From the NCBI GenBank assembly GCA_024234875.1, contig JACKNM010000007.1, forward strand, positions 186,001 through 250,000: DNA of 64,000 nucleotides. Direction: 5' to 3'. The notes under the pieces were generated by a model. It worked only from the letters and a program-made list of their open reading frames with translations. It had not been told where the DNA came from and ran no database searches. Below, piece by piece: positions 16,388 to 24,305 of the stretch. The position numbers and the translations under genes were made by a program. The stretch's first letter is position 1. Every line of letters begins with the position of its first letter. This stretch comes from Ectothiorhodospiraceae bacterium. GTDB lineage: Bacteria; Pseudomonadota; Gammaproteobacteria; HK1.

Positions 16388-17287
16388 TCAGGCGCGCGCG
16401 AGCGCGGCGCGCACGTCGTCGTAGCTCGCGAGCCCCAGCGGCCCGGCAATGGTCTCCGCCCACACCGTCGCCAGCGCCCGCTCGAGGCGCGGGGTCATCG
16501 CGGTCAGGTGCCCGCCGCTACGCCCCTCGCGCACCTTGGCGCTGTCGCCGCCCGGCGGCAGCCCGCAGGCGTGGTCCCGCGCCTCGCGCACGAGGTGATC
16601 GTCGAACTGCCCGGCGTGGGCGCGCATGAAGTCGATCGACGCCTGGCGCGTCGCCACCGCGATGCGCTCCGGCTCGGGCGCGATGCCCGCGAACTCGGCG
16701 ATGCGCCGCACCGTCCCCTCGAGATCGAGGAGCATGTCCTCGTAGGCGAGGAACAGCACCTCGGGGCGGTCGCGCATCGGCCACCACGAGCGCAGGTGCT
16801 CCCAGTAACGGCCCGAGCGGGTGCCTTGCAGGAAGTGCTCGAGGGCGAACGTCTCGAGCGATATCGTCCCGCGCTCGAAGAACCAGCCCTCGAGGAAGCG
16901 GTAGAGGGAGACCAAGACGTCGCGCGGGTCACGGATGACGTAGACGTAGCGCGCGCCCTTCGGCACCCGGTCGTAGGCGAGGTGGGTCTTGAACGCGCGT
17001 GGCGCCGCCGCCTGCTCCGCCTCGACGTCGATGCCCATGTCGTGGGCGAGCTCGAGCCACGGCACCGCGGCCGTGATCTCTGCGAAGTCCATGGCGCCGC
17101 CGGTGCGCAGCCCGTGCACGATCTGCTGCACCCATGTCGTTCCGCACTTGGGGTAGGTGGCGACGAAGACGTCGCTCGGCCGCGGGCGGAAGGCGAGCGC
17201 TCTGGCGATGCCCTCGGGGGTGACGAAGCCCGCGAAGCGCTGGCGCAGCTCCGCCACCGAGGTGGCGCGACGAGGCGTGCCGCTCAT
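16388..17287 (-). CDS. PAPS-dependent sulfotransferase (Sulfotransfer_1)
   Basis: 299 residues, the size of cytosolic aryl/steroid sulfotransferases. YPKCGTTW (45-52) is the 5'-phosphosulfate loop, His102 in FKTHLAYD is the catalytic base, RDPRDVLVSLY (119-129) is the 3'-phosphate site, and EGRSGG near the C-terminus corresponds to the usual R-K-G-x-x-G-D-W region. It would transfer sulfate from PAPS to a hydroxyl or amine. The start overlaps the stop of the upstream CMD-family gene (ATGA), so they are co-expressed. The acceptor is unknown. Confidence 0.92.
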   Translation of the reverse strand: MSGTPRRATSVAELRQRFAGFVTPEGIARALAFRPRPSDVFVATYPKCGTTWVQQIVHGLRTGGAMDFAEITAAVPWLELAHDMGIDVEAEQAAAPRAFKTHLAYDRVPKGARYVYVIRDPRDVLVSLYRFLEGWFFERGTISLETFALEHFLQGTRSGRYWEHLRSWWPMRDRPEVLFLAYEDMLLDLEGTVRRIAEFAGIAPEPERIAVATRQASIDFMRAHAGQFDDHLVREARDHACGLPPGGDSAKVREGRSGGHLTAMTPRLERALATVWAETIAGPLGLASYDDVRAALARA

Positions 17288-17718
17288 TGCGCCGCACCTC
17301 CCGCCACCGGCCCCTCGCCGGCCGCGTCCATCTCGTCGAGCACCGCCTTGGCGATGCGGAACGACTCCAGCCCGACCGGGAACCCGCAGTACACCGCGGC
17401 CTGGAGCAGGACCTCGGCGATCTCGTCACGGGTCGCGCCATTGCGCACCGCGCCGCGGACGTGCGTGCGCAGCTCGTCGTGCTTGCCGTTGGCGGCGAGG
17501 AAGGCCATGGCGAGGAAGCTGCGGGTCTTGCGCGGCAGCCCCGGACGACTCCAGACCGTGCCCCATCCGAACTCGGTGGTGAGCTGCTGCATCACGCGCA
17601 GGAAGGGATCCTCGCGCGCGCGGTCGAGCGACCGCTCCACGTGGGCCTCGCCCAGGACCTCGCGGCGCAGCGCGAGGCCACGGCGAAACGCCTCGTTGTC
17701 GTCGAACGTGTCGTTCAT
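17284..17718 (-). CDS. Carboxymuconolactone decarboxylase (CMD) family protein
   Basis: 144-residue all-alpha protein. GLALRREVLGEAHVE and TRSFLAMAFLAANGKHDELRTHVRGAVRNGATRDEIAEVLLQ fit PcaC-type gamma-carboxymuconolactone decarboxylase (no C-x-x-C as in AhpD). True PcaC acts in protocatechuate degradation, but no other pca gene is nearby, and here it is coupled to a sulfotransferase. I keep the family name without a pathway. Confidence 0.88.
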   Translation of the reverse strand: MNDTFDDNEAFRRGLALRREVLGEAHVERSLDRAREDPFLRVMQQLTTEFGWGTVWSRPGLPRKTRSFLAMAFLAANGKHDELRTHVRGAVRNGATRDEIAEVLLQAAVYCGFPVGLESFRIAKAVLDEMDAAGEGPVAGGAAQ

Positions 17719-17781
17719 CGGTCACTCCTGTGGTGGCGGTCTCCTCCGCCGGATGGAGGAGCCGGGTCGTCGAGGCGGGGC

Positions 17782-18588
17782 TCAGCCAGCTGCCAGTCGC
17801 GGTCCGGTAGCCGTCGGCTGCGGCCGAGGGCCGGCGAGGACGAAGCGCTCGCCGGGATGTGCGACCCGATAACCCGCCGCCGCCATCTGCTGCGCCTCGC
17901 CCGGGGTGGCGTAGTGGTAGAGGACCATGCGCGCACGGTCGGCCGGCCGGTACTCGCGCTCGAGGTCGTCGAGGCCGGAGTGGGACGGATTCCCGCGCGG
18001 GCGACAGTCGTGGAAGACCAGCTCGGTGCCCTCGGTCACCTCGCGCAGGGTCTCCGGGATCGGCCGGGTGTCGCCGGTGTAGGCGAAGGCGCCGGGAAGG
18101 GCGAGGCCGTAGGCGGATCCGGGGCCATGGTGGCGCGCCTCGAACACGCTGAACCGAATCGGCCCGTGCCGCGGGTCGGCGTGCCAGAACGCGTCGCTGA
18201 CCGGAATGATCTGGAACGCGTCCCAGAAGTTGACCCCGCCCTCGGCGAGTGGTGACGGGTACTGCGCCAGGCGGGCGTGGAGCGTCGGCACGATGCGCAC
18301 CGGGACGTAGAGCCGAACCGGCGCCGGCGCCGGCCCGCTCGCCGGCACCACCACCCGGTAGAACAGCCCCTCCAGCCCGGCGACGTGATCCATGTGGCAG
18401 TGGGTGACGAAGACCGCCGGCGGCACCGGCTGGCCGTAGGCGCGCTCGTAACGCGCGAGTGAGTCCCAGCCGCAGTCGACGAGCAACAACGGGGCGCCAC
18501 CGACCTCGACCACCGCCGAGGCGCATCCGAGCTCGAGCGCGCCGGCGCTGCCGACCCCGAGCATGCGCAGCGCAATCTCGGCGTTCAT
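17782..18588 (-). CDS. Metallo-beta-lactamase-fold hydrolase
   Basis: 268 residues from ATG 18588, whose ATGA overlaps the glycosyltransferase stop. THCHMDH (62-68) gives the H-x-H-x-D-H zinc site. Later ligands are plausible in ARHHGPGSAYG, AYTGDTRP and VFHDC. The shape (substrate-binding GCASAVVEVGGAPLLLVDCGWDS, then TGDT) resembles PqqB/RNase Z-like one-domain hydrolases rather than glyoxalase II. Likely a cytoplasmic phosphodiesterase or thioester/lactone hydrolase; substrate unknown. Confidence 0.87.
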   Translation of the reverse strand: MNAEIALRMLGVGSAGALELGCASAVVEVGGAPLLLVDCGWDSLARYERAYGQPVPPAVFVTHCHMDHVAGLEGLFYRVVVPASGPAPAPVRLYVPVRIVPTLHARLAQYPSPLAEGGVNFWDAFQIIPVSDAFWHADPRHGPIRFSVFEARHHGPGSAYGLALPGAFAYTGDTRPIPETLREVTEGTELVFHDCRPRGNPSHSGLDDLEREYRPADRARMVLYHYATPGEAQQMAAAGYRVAHPGERFVLAGPRPQPTATGPRLAAG

Positions 18589-19454
18589 GCCGCGGCCGTC
18601 GCCGCCGGCGCCGCCAACGCCCAGCCCTGGAAGCTCGCGCCCGGATTGGCCGCGGCGTGACGGGCGAAGGCGCGATTCGCCGCCCGCCGATGCTCGAGCG
18701 CTCGCCGCGCGAGCACCCGCGCGGCGGCGCCGCGCAGGCCGAGGCCGTCGTCGTCGAGCCGCGCCAGGCACGTGCGATAGGCCGCCTCGGCGCGCTCGGT
18801 GGCATCGGCGGCGTGACAGGCGGAGCCCGCGGTGACGCGGTACTCGTGCAGCGGGCGCGGGTCGAGTGGCGCGCCGCCGCTCGCGCAGAGCACCCGGAGG
18901 TTGAACAGGGTATCCTCGCCGAAGCGCACCGCCTCGTCCCAGCCCTCGCCCGCCAGCGCCCGGTCGAGCACGAGGGTCAGTGGGGTGAGCACACCGACGT
19001 AGGCCTCGGGGCTCAGCCAACTCGGCGGCCGCTCGGCGCCGGGCGCCACCCCCAGCACCCGGTCGGTCGCACGATCGCGCACCAGCACCCGGTCGGCCGC
19101 GACGCCGTGCCGCGCCGCCAGTGGCAGCAAGCGCTCGAGCCGGGTCGGGGCGAACACGTCGTCGGCATCGAGCGGTGCGACGAACCGGCCGCGCGCCGCC
19201 GCCAGCCCCACGTTGCGGGCCGCTGCCGGGCCACTCGCGGGGCGGTCGGTCCGGTGGTGGCGAATGCGCCGGTCGTCGATTCCCGCTGCGGCGAGCACCG
19301 CGGCGTAGTCCACCGAGTCGTCGGCCACCAGCTCGAGCTCCCAGCCGGGCGTCGACTGCGCGATCAGACTCGCGACCGCGTCGGCGACCCACCGCTCGGC
19401 GTGTCTGGCCGGCATCAGGACCGACACCGTTGGCGCCGGGGCCGTTCGCTGCAT
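18585..19454 (-). CDS. Family 2 glycosyltransferase
   Basis: 289-residue GT-A fold enzyme. VSVLMPARHAERWVADAVASL opens the nucleotide-binding half, SGPAAARNVGLAAARG follows, and LDADD is the D-x-D metal site. No membrane segment, so a soluble or peripheral cytoplasmic enzyme. Sugar donor and acceptor unknown; dTDP-rhamnose from the operon at the left end is one candidate donor. It is upstream of and coupled to the MBL-fold gene. Confidence 0.9.
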   Translation of the reverse strand: MQRTAPAPTVSVLMPARHAERWVADAVASLIAQSTPGWELELVADDSVDYAAVLAAAGIDDRRIRHHRTDRPASGPAAARNVGLAAARGRFVAPLDADDVFAPTRLERLLPLAARHGVAADRVLVRDRATDRVLGVAPGAERPPSWLSPEAYVGVLTPLTLVLDRALAGEGWDEAVRFGEDTLFNLRVLCASGGAPLDPRPLHEYRVTAGSACHAADATERAEAAYRTCLARLDDDGLGLRGAAARVLARRALEHRRAANRAFARHAAANPGASFQGWALAAPAATAAA

Positions 19455-19570
19455 TCGGGAAGTCCTCGTCGCCGGCGGGCGCGCGGAGTATCCACCGCCC
19501 CGATCCCGCCGGCAAGGCTCGGGCGGGGCCCGCCGGGGGACGGAGGCGGATCCGGGCTACACTTCGCGGC

Positions 19571-20272
19571 GTGACCGACGTCCACTGGCAGACCCCGGCG
19601 CGGCAACCGCTCGCGCCCCCCCGCGCGGAGCGTCACCCGAGTGACGTCGACGGGTGGACGACGCGCCCCGACGCGACGCGTTGGCGGGCGTTCGTGGTGC
19701 TCGGGCTCGGCCTCGACCTGCTGTTCCTCGTCGTCTACGGCGGCGCCAACGCGCTCGCCGCCGGAAGGTCGTCGCATCTCGTGCTGCACGCGCCCTGGGA
19801 GCGCGACATCCCCCTGGTGCCCTGGATGGTGCTGCCCTACCTGTCGGTCGGCCTGCTGGCGATGTTGCCGCCGTTCGCGCTCGGCCCACGCGCGCTGCGC
19901 CGGCTCGCCCGCCGAATCGCGCTCGCGACGCTCGCGGCGGGGGCGGTGTTCGTGCTCGCGCCGGCCACTCTCGGCTTCGCGCGCGTGATTCCCGAGGGCA
20001 CCTTCGCCCCCGTCTTCGCGCTCATCCACCAGCTCGACCATCCGCACAATCTGGTGCCCTCGCTGCACGTCGCCTACACCGTCATCCTGACCGGCGCCCT
20101 GCTCGCGGCCACCGAGGCCCGCGCCGGGCGTCGCGTGCTGGTCGGGTGGTCGATCGCCGTCTACCTGTCGACGGTGCTGGTGCATCAACACCATCTGCTC
20201 GACGTCCTGGGCGGGCTCCTGCTCGGTCGCTTGCTCATGCTGCTTCCTTCTCCAGGAGGAGAACTCAGATGA
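19571..20272 (+). CDS. PAP2-family membrane phosphatase/transferase (AUR1/IPC-synthase-like)
   Basis: 233 residues from GTG 19571, with about five or six membrane segments. The phosphatase signatures are NLVPSLHVAYT (PSLH) and the closing HQHHLLDVLGGLLLGRL, where the H-x-x-x-D pair sits at the membrane face. The arrangement is that of the inositol-phosphorylceramide-synthase-like branch of PAP2 enzymes, which dephosphorylate or transfer head groups on isoprenoid or lipid phosphates. It is coupled to the NTF2-like gene (ATGA, with a strong AGGAGG inside its own 3' end) and lies just upstream of the desaturase-radical SAM cluster. Confidence 0.88.
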   Translation: MTDVHWQTPARQPLAPPRAERHPSDVDGWTTRPDATRWRAFVVLGLGLDLLFLVVYGGANALAAGRSSHLVLHAPWERDIPLVPWMVLPYLSVGLLAMLPPFALGPRALRRLARRIALATLAAGAVFVLAPATLGFARVIPEGTFAPVFALIHQLDHPHNLVPSLHVAYTVILTGALLAATEARAGRRVLVGWSIAVYLSTVLVHQHHLLDVLGGLLLGRLLMLLPSPGGELR

Positions 20273-20928
20273 CCGCACTCGCCCCACCGGCCGCCCCATC
20301 CGCTGCGCCCGACGCCGACGCGCGCGCGCGTCGGACGCGCGGGACATGGCCCGCCGCCGGCCTGGCACTGCTGCTCGCAGTCACCGCCGCCCACGGGCAG
20401 GACGGGCGCGAGGCGGACCACGAGGCGTTGCGCGGACTGATGGCGCGGGCGCGCGACGCGGTGAACGCCCGCGACCCGAAGGCGATCGAGACGGTGCTCG
20501 CCCCGGGGTTCGTGCTGGTCATGGCCGACCAGAGCCTGGTCACCGACACGGCGTCGCTGCGCCAATATCTCGCGCGCCTGTTCGAGGCCGAGGACGCGCC
20601 GCTCGCGGGCATCGAGCTGGCGCCCGAGGCCGATGCCCCGACCGAGTTCCTGGGTCCCGATGTCGGCGTCGCGCGGGGGCGGTCGAGCGACACCTACACG
20701 CTGCGCGCCGGGGGCGCCCTCACCCTCGAGTCACGCTGGACCGCGACGGTGGCGCGCGTCGACGGCGAGTGGCGGATCAAGACCTTCCACGCCGGGGTCA
20801 ACATGGTCGACAACCCGATCCTCGACGCCGCCACCCACGCCGGCTACGCCTGGGGCGGTGGCGGCCTGGTGCTCGGCGGCGTGCTCGGGCTGGTCCTCGG
20901 CCGGCGACGCCGTCGGGCGCCGGGCTGA
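20269..20928 (+). CDS. Exported NTF2-like (SnoaL/DUF4440) protein with C-terminal membrane anchor
   Basis: 219 residues. An N-terminal signal (about 25-44) is followed by an NTF2-like cone fold (about 48-185: DAVNARDPKAIETVLAPGFVLVM, then RWTATVARVDGEWRIKTFHAG). The protein ends with a Gly/Leu-rich transmembrane helix and an RRRRR stop-transfer. That architecture places the domain in the periplasm. Function unknown; such domains bind small hydrophobic ligands or act as isomerases. An excellent AGGAGG lies ten bases before the ATG, which overlaps the PAP2 stop, so the pair is one unit. Confidence 0.85.
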   Translation: MTALAPPAAPSAAPDADARARRTRGTWPAAGLALLLAVTAAHGQDGREADHEALRGLMARARDAVNARDPKAIETVLAPGFVLVMADQSLVTDTASLRQYLARLFEAEDAPLAGIELAPEADAPTEFLGPDVGVARGRSSDTYTLRAGGALTLESRWTATVARVDGEWRIKTFHAGVNMVDNPILDAATHAGYAWGGGGLVLGGVLGLVLGRRRRRAPG

Positions 20929-20932
20929 GCCC

Positions 20933-21622
20933 TCACGCGGGACGCGACCGGGCGTGCTTGCGACCACCCGACCACGTGGTGAACGGGGGCAGCAGTCGAC
21001 CGACCGGCAGCGTCTCCCCGCCGGCGAGCCGACACCCCGGTCCGAGCCCGGCGCGGATGCCGACCACCGCGCCCGACTCCACCACCACCGGTGCCACCGT
21101 GAGGCGGGCGACGCCGTCCCCGCCGACGCTCACCAGATGCGCGACGAGGCCGGCGTAAGACCCGATCACGGCCCCGGCGCCGACCTCGATCAGGTAGCGC
21201 TCGGTCACCATCACGTCGCGGGCGAAGAAGGCGAAGGGACTGACCCGGCCGCCCCACAGCCGCAGCCAGGTCCCGTACAGACCCGGGACCAGGCGCAGCA
21301 GCTCCTCGAGCACCCCGATGCGGTTGAACGGCATCTGAATCTGGGTGAGCAGCCACCACACCCGATAGGCGCGATCACCGGCCACCGCGTCGGTGCAGGT
21401 GGGCGTGCCGAAGCGGGCGAGCACGAGCCGGGCGAGCAGCGGCGGACCGAGATAGAGCCAGGCGATGCCGAGCGCGACGCGCGCACCGGTGCCGACATCG
21501 ACCAGCGCGACGACCGCCGCGCCGGCGGCGAGATAGGTGAGTGGGAAGAAGCCCATGGCGATCTCGACCGGCCCGGGTCGGGGCGGCATGGCAGGCGCGG
21601 CGGCTCGGTCGGGGTCGATCAC
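20933..21622 (-). CDS. Membrane protein with left-handed beta-helix-like C-terminal half
   Basis: 229 residues. Two membrane segments near the N-terminus (about 22-42 and 46-66) are followed by an amphipathic linker with RLVPGLYGTWLRLWGGRVS, then repeats of the hexapeptide type (V-I-G-S-Y-A, V-V-E-S-G-A-V-V-G-I-R-A-G-L-G-P-G) as in LbH acyltransferases. The start is GTG 21622; ATG 21589 is an alternative. It resembles the acyltransferase-like domain of lipid-tailoring proteins, but the catalytic His is not certain. It converges on the NTF2-like gene with 4 bp between, and diverges from the large cluster at 21.7 kb. Confidence 0.75.
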   Translation of the reverse strand: MIDPDRAAAPAMPPRPGPVEIAMGFFPLTYLAAGAAVVALVDVGTGARVALGIAWLYLGPPLLARLVLARFGTPTCTDAVAGDRAYRVWWLLTQIQMPFNRIGVLEELLRLVPGLYGTWLRLWGGRVSPFAFFARDVMVTERYLIEVGAGAVIGSYAGLVAHLVSVGGDGVARLTVAPVVVESGAVVGIRAGLGPGCRLAGGETLPVGRLLPPFTTWSGGRKHARSRPA

Positions 21623-21667
21623 CGGGCGAGTCTAGCCGACGGCGCGCCATCGGCGGCGTGGCGTTGG

Positions 21668-22510
21668 CTGCGACGCAGCGAGGACCGGCGCAGCATCGGC
21701 TTCCTCGCCGCGGCGCTGGCGGCGCTCTACGGGCCACTCGCCTGGTCCGCGCTGGGCGCGCCGTCGATGCTCGCGAGTGGCGCGCTGGTCGTGGTCGCGA
21801 CCTGGCTCACCTTCGTCGCCTGCGTGGTGAACCACAACCATCTGCACCACCCCATGGCACGGGGCCGGCGCGCCAACCGTCTGCTCGGCCACCTCCTCGG
21901 CCTCGCCCGAGGACAGACCTCGTGCGGGATCTTCGTCGCCCACGTCCTCAACCATCACCGTCACCATGGGGCGGCGCCGGACTGGATCCGGCCGGCGCTG
22001 GCCGGCGCCGGCACCGGTCCGCTTCGGCTCGGCCGCTACACCGTGCGGGCGATCGGCGCGATGCTGCGAGGGCGTCGCGCCGCCGACGCCCCCGTGCTCC
22101 CGCCGGCTCTCGCTCGACACCGCCGCGCCGAGGCGGCGTCGCTCGCGCTCACCGTCGTGGTCGCGGCCGCCGTCGCTGGTGAGGCGGTGGTCTGGCACCT
22201 GCTGCTGCCGTGGCTCATCGCCTCCGCGATGCTGGTGGCGGTCAACCTGCCGCAGCACGATCGCTGCGACCCGGCGCGCGCGCTCGGCCATTCGCGAGAC
22301 TTCACCGGCCGACTCGGCAACTGGTGGCTGCTGAACAACGGCTACCACACCGCGCACCATCTCGCACCGCGTGCGCACTGGGCAGACCTCCCGCGCCTGC
22401 ACGCGACGGTGGTCCGCCCGCGCGCGGGCACGGACCGCGAGGAACGCTCGCTCCTCGCCTACCTCTGGCGCCATCACGGCTGGCCCGCACGACCGGCGGC
22501 GGCACGATGA
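21668..22510 (+). CDS. Membrane fatty-acid desaturase/hydroxylase-like protein (first copy)
   Basis: About 280 residues. The diiron histidine boxes are present: NHNHLHH, HVLNHHRHH and, near the C-terminus, NNGYHTAHH, with four hydrophobic segments between them. The family puts double bonds or hydroxyls into acyl chains or carotenoids. The start is a problem: the frame is open far upstream, but no ATG, GTG or TTG lies between the divergent gene and ATG 21767, which would remove the first membrane helix. I place the start at a CTG (21668) so that helix is kept. An error or an unusual start codon is possible. The stop overlaps the next desaturase start (ATGA). Confidence 0.82.
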   Translation: MRRSEDRRSIGFLAAALAALYGPLAWSALGAPSMLASGALVVVATWLTFVACVVNHNHLHHPMARGRRANRLLGHLLGLARGQTSCGIFVAHVLNHHRHHGAAPDWIRPALAGAGTGPLRLGRYTVRAIGAMLRGRRAADAPVLPPALARHRRAEAASLALTVVVAAAVAGEAVVWHLLLPWLIASAMLVAVNLPQHDRCDPARALGHSRDFTGRLGNWWLLNNGYHTAHHLAPRAHWADLPRLHATVVRPRAGTDREERSLLAYLWRHHGWPARPAAAR

Positions 22511-23421
22511 GGGTCGTCCCCTGGCGGTTGAACGCCCTCCTCGCACTGGCGCTGATGGTCGTCGTGCTGGTCTCGCTGGTGCTCGCCTCGCGTACCGAGG
22601 GCATCACCCGTCTCGCCGTCGCCGTCGCCTGCTCGTTCGCGCTACTGACCGTCTACGCCCTGCTCCACGAGGGCGCGCACGGACTGCTGCATCCGAATCG
22701 CCGCGTCAACGATGCGATGGGCGCCGTCCTCGGCTGGCTGTTTCCCACCGCGTTCAGCCTCTATGCCACGACCCACGAGGTCCACCACCGCTGCAACCGG
22801 ACCGACCACGAGATGTTCGACTGCTACTACCCGGGCGAGAGCCGGCTCGTCCGCGCGGTGCAGTGGTACGGCATCCTCACCGGACTGTGGTGGTGGCTGA
22901 TCCCGCCGGGTACCGTGGTGCTCGCGATCGCACCGCACTGGCTGCGCGGCGGCCCGTGGCGCCGGGCGCGCACCACCGCGGTGCTGTTCGACGACATCTC
23001 CGGCGCGACCGCGCGCGCGATTCGACTCGAGGTGGTGCTGGGAATCGTGTTCTGGACGACGGCATTCCACGTCCTCGCGCTCGACCTCGCGGCGGTGGCC
23101 ATCGTCTACGCGTGCTTCGCGTTCAACTGGTCGACCCGCCAGTACGTGACCCACGCCTTCACCCCGCGCGACGTGCGCGACGGGGCGATGAACCTCGGGG
23201 TCAGTCGCCCGATGGCCTGGGTGCTGCTCAACGGCCACTGGGACCGCGTGCACCACCGTCACCCCGGCCTGCCCTGGACCGCGCTTCCCGCGGCCGCCGC
23301 CGGCGACCGCATCGACCTGCCCTACTGGCGGCAGTACCTGCGCCTTTGGCGAGGACCGCGTCGGTGCGAGGCACCGGGCCCGGCACCGCTCAGCCGTGCC
23401 GCCTACGAGGCGCTCGGATGA
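22507..23421 (+). CDS. Membrane fatty-acid desaturase-like protein (second copy)
   Basis: 304 residues with about five membrane segments. The three His boxes are HEGAH (54-58), HEVHH (90-94) and HWDRVHH (243-249); the last has a spacing longer than the common H-x-x-H-H. It differs strongly from the gene just upstream, so this is not a recent tandem duplication. Expected reaction: O2-dependent desaturation or hydroxylation of a lipid-like chain at the inner membrane. It is coupled to both neighbours (ATGA at each end) and is part of the seven-gene unit 21668-29377. Confidence 0.88.
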   Translation: MRVVPWRLNALLALALMVVVLVSLVLASRTEGITRLAVAVACSFALLTVYALLHEGAHGLLHPNRRVNDAMGAVLGWLFPTAFSLYATTHEVHHRCNRTDHEMFDCYYPGESRLVRAVQWYGILTGLWWWLIPPGTVVLAIAPHWLRGGPWRRARTTAVLFDDISGATARAIRLEVVLGIVFWTTAFHVLALDLAAVAIVYACFAFNWSTRQYVTHAFTPRDVRDGAMNLGVSRPMAWVLLNGHWDRVHHRHPGLPWTALPAAAAGDRIDLPYWRQYLRLWRGPRRCEAPGPAPLSRAAYEALG

Positions 23422-24305
23422 GCGCTCGAGCGGCCGACGGCGACGCGGGCACGGCGATCATGCTGCCGCCGTTCGTCCCCGATCGCTTCACCCAGCTCCA
23501 CCACACCACGGCGTGGTCCACGCTCGAGCCCGCGGTGCGCCGGCGCTACAACCGGCTCTACGGCGTGCGCTGCAACGAGCAGTTCATGCTGTTCGAGTCG
23601 GGCTTCACCGCCCGGGTGGTCGGGCGCATCGCCGAGCATGCGCGTCGGCGCGGCGAGCGCGAGCTGGTGGTGCGACTGGAGGGCTTGCTCGCCGACGAGA
23701 TCCGCCATCATCGCGCCTTCGACGCCTTCAACCGCGCCCGCATGCCCGAGGTGTGCGCCGCCGGCCCCGTCTTCACCGCGCTGCCACCGCGCGAGCGAGC
23801 CGCCCTCGACGTCGCCGCGCGGACGCCGGCGCTGTGGCCGGTCCTGCTGTGGTTGGTGCTGGCGCTGGAGGAGTTCTCCATCGCCTTCGCCGCCATGGTG
23901 TGCGCGGCCCCGGGAATCGACCCCGACTACGCGGCACTGCATGCCGCCCACGCACGCGACGAGCGCCGCCACGTGCATCTCGACGCCGAGGTGCTCACCT
24001 GGTTGCTCGGCCGCGCCGGGCGTGCCGCGCGCCGGGTGCAGGCGGCGCTCTTCCGCCGGCTGCTGGCCGAGGTGGTGGCGCCGCGGCGCTCCGGCGTCGC
24101 GGTGATTCGCCGGTTGTGCCGCGAGTTCCCGCCACTCGCCGCCCACGAGGCGGTGATGGTCGGGGAGGTCCGCGCCCTCGGTCAGGACCGCGGCGTGCGC
24201 GACCTGCTCGACGATCCGCGCCGGATGCCGACTTGCGCCGCGCTCGCGCGGAGCCATCCTGAGTTCGCGTGGGGCGCATTCCGCGCCGACCCCTCGCGGC
24301 GATGA
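23418..24305 (+). CDS. AurF-like non-haem diiron oxygenase
   Basis: 295 residues, soluble, all-helical. The seven ligands described for AurF (p-aminobenzoate N-oxygenase) can be placed with matching spacing: Glu60, Glu94 and His97 (DEIRHH), Glu151 or Glu152 (ALEEFS), His178, Glu182 and His185 (HARDERRHVHLD). AurF relatives oxidise amines to hydroxylamine, nitroso or nitro groups; other members hydroxylate carbon. The reaction type is therefore likely oxidation of an amine, but the substrate is unknown. It is coupled to the desaturase gene before it and the acyltransferase-like gene after it (ATGA at both ends). Confidence 0.85.
   Translation: MSARAADGDAGTAIMLPPFVPDRFTQLHHTTAWSTLEPAVRRRYNRLYGVRCNEQFMLFESGFTARVVGRIAEHARRRGERELVVRLEGLLADEIRHHRAFDAFNRARMPEVCAAGPVFTALPPRERAALDVAARTPALWPVLLWLVLALEEFSIAFAAMVCAAPGIDPDYAALHAAHARDERRHVHLDAEVLTWLLGRAGRAARRVQAALFRRLLAEVVAPRRSGVAVIRRLCREFPPLAAHEAVMVGEVRALGQDRGVRDLLDDPRRMPTCAALARSHPEFAWGAFRADPSRR

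Noticed and set aside
17284..17718. Protocatechuate pathway gene pcaC
   Set aside because: Family match only; no pcaD, pcaB, pcaG or pcaH nearby and a sulfotransferase is its partner.
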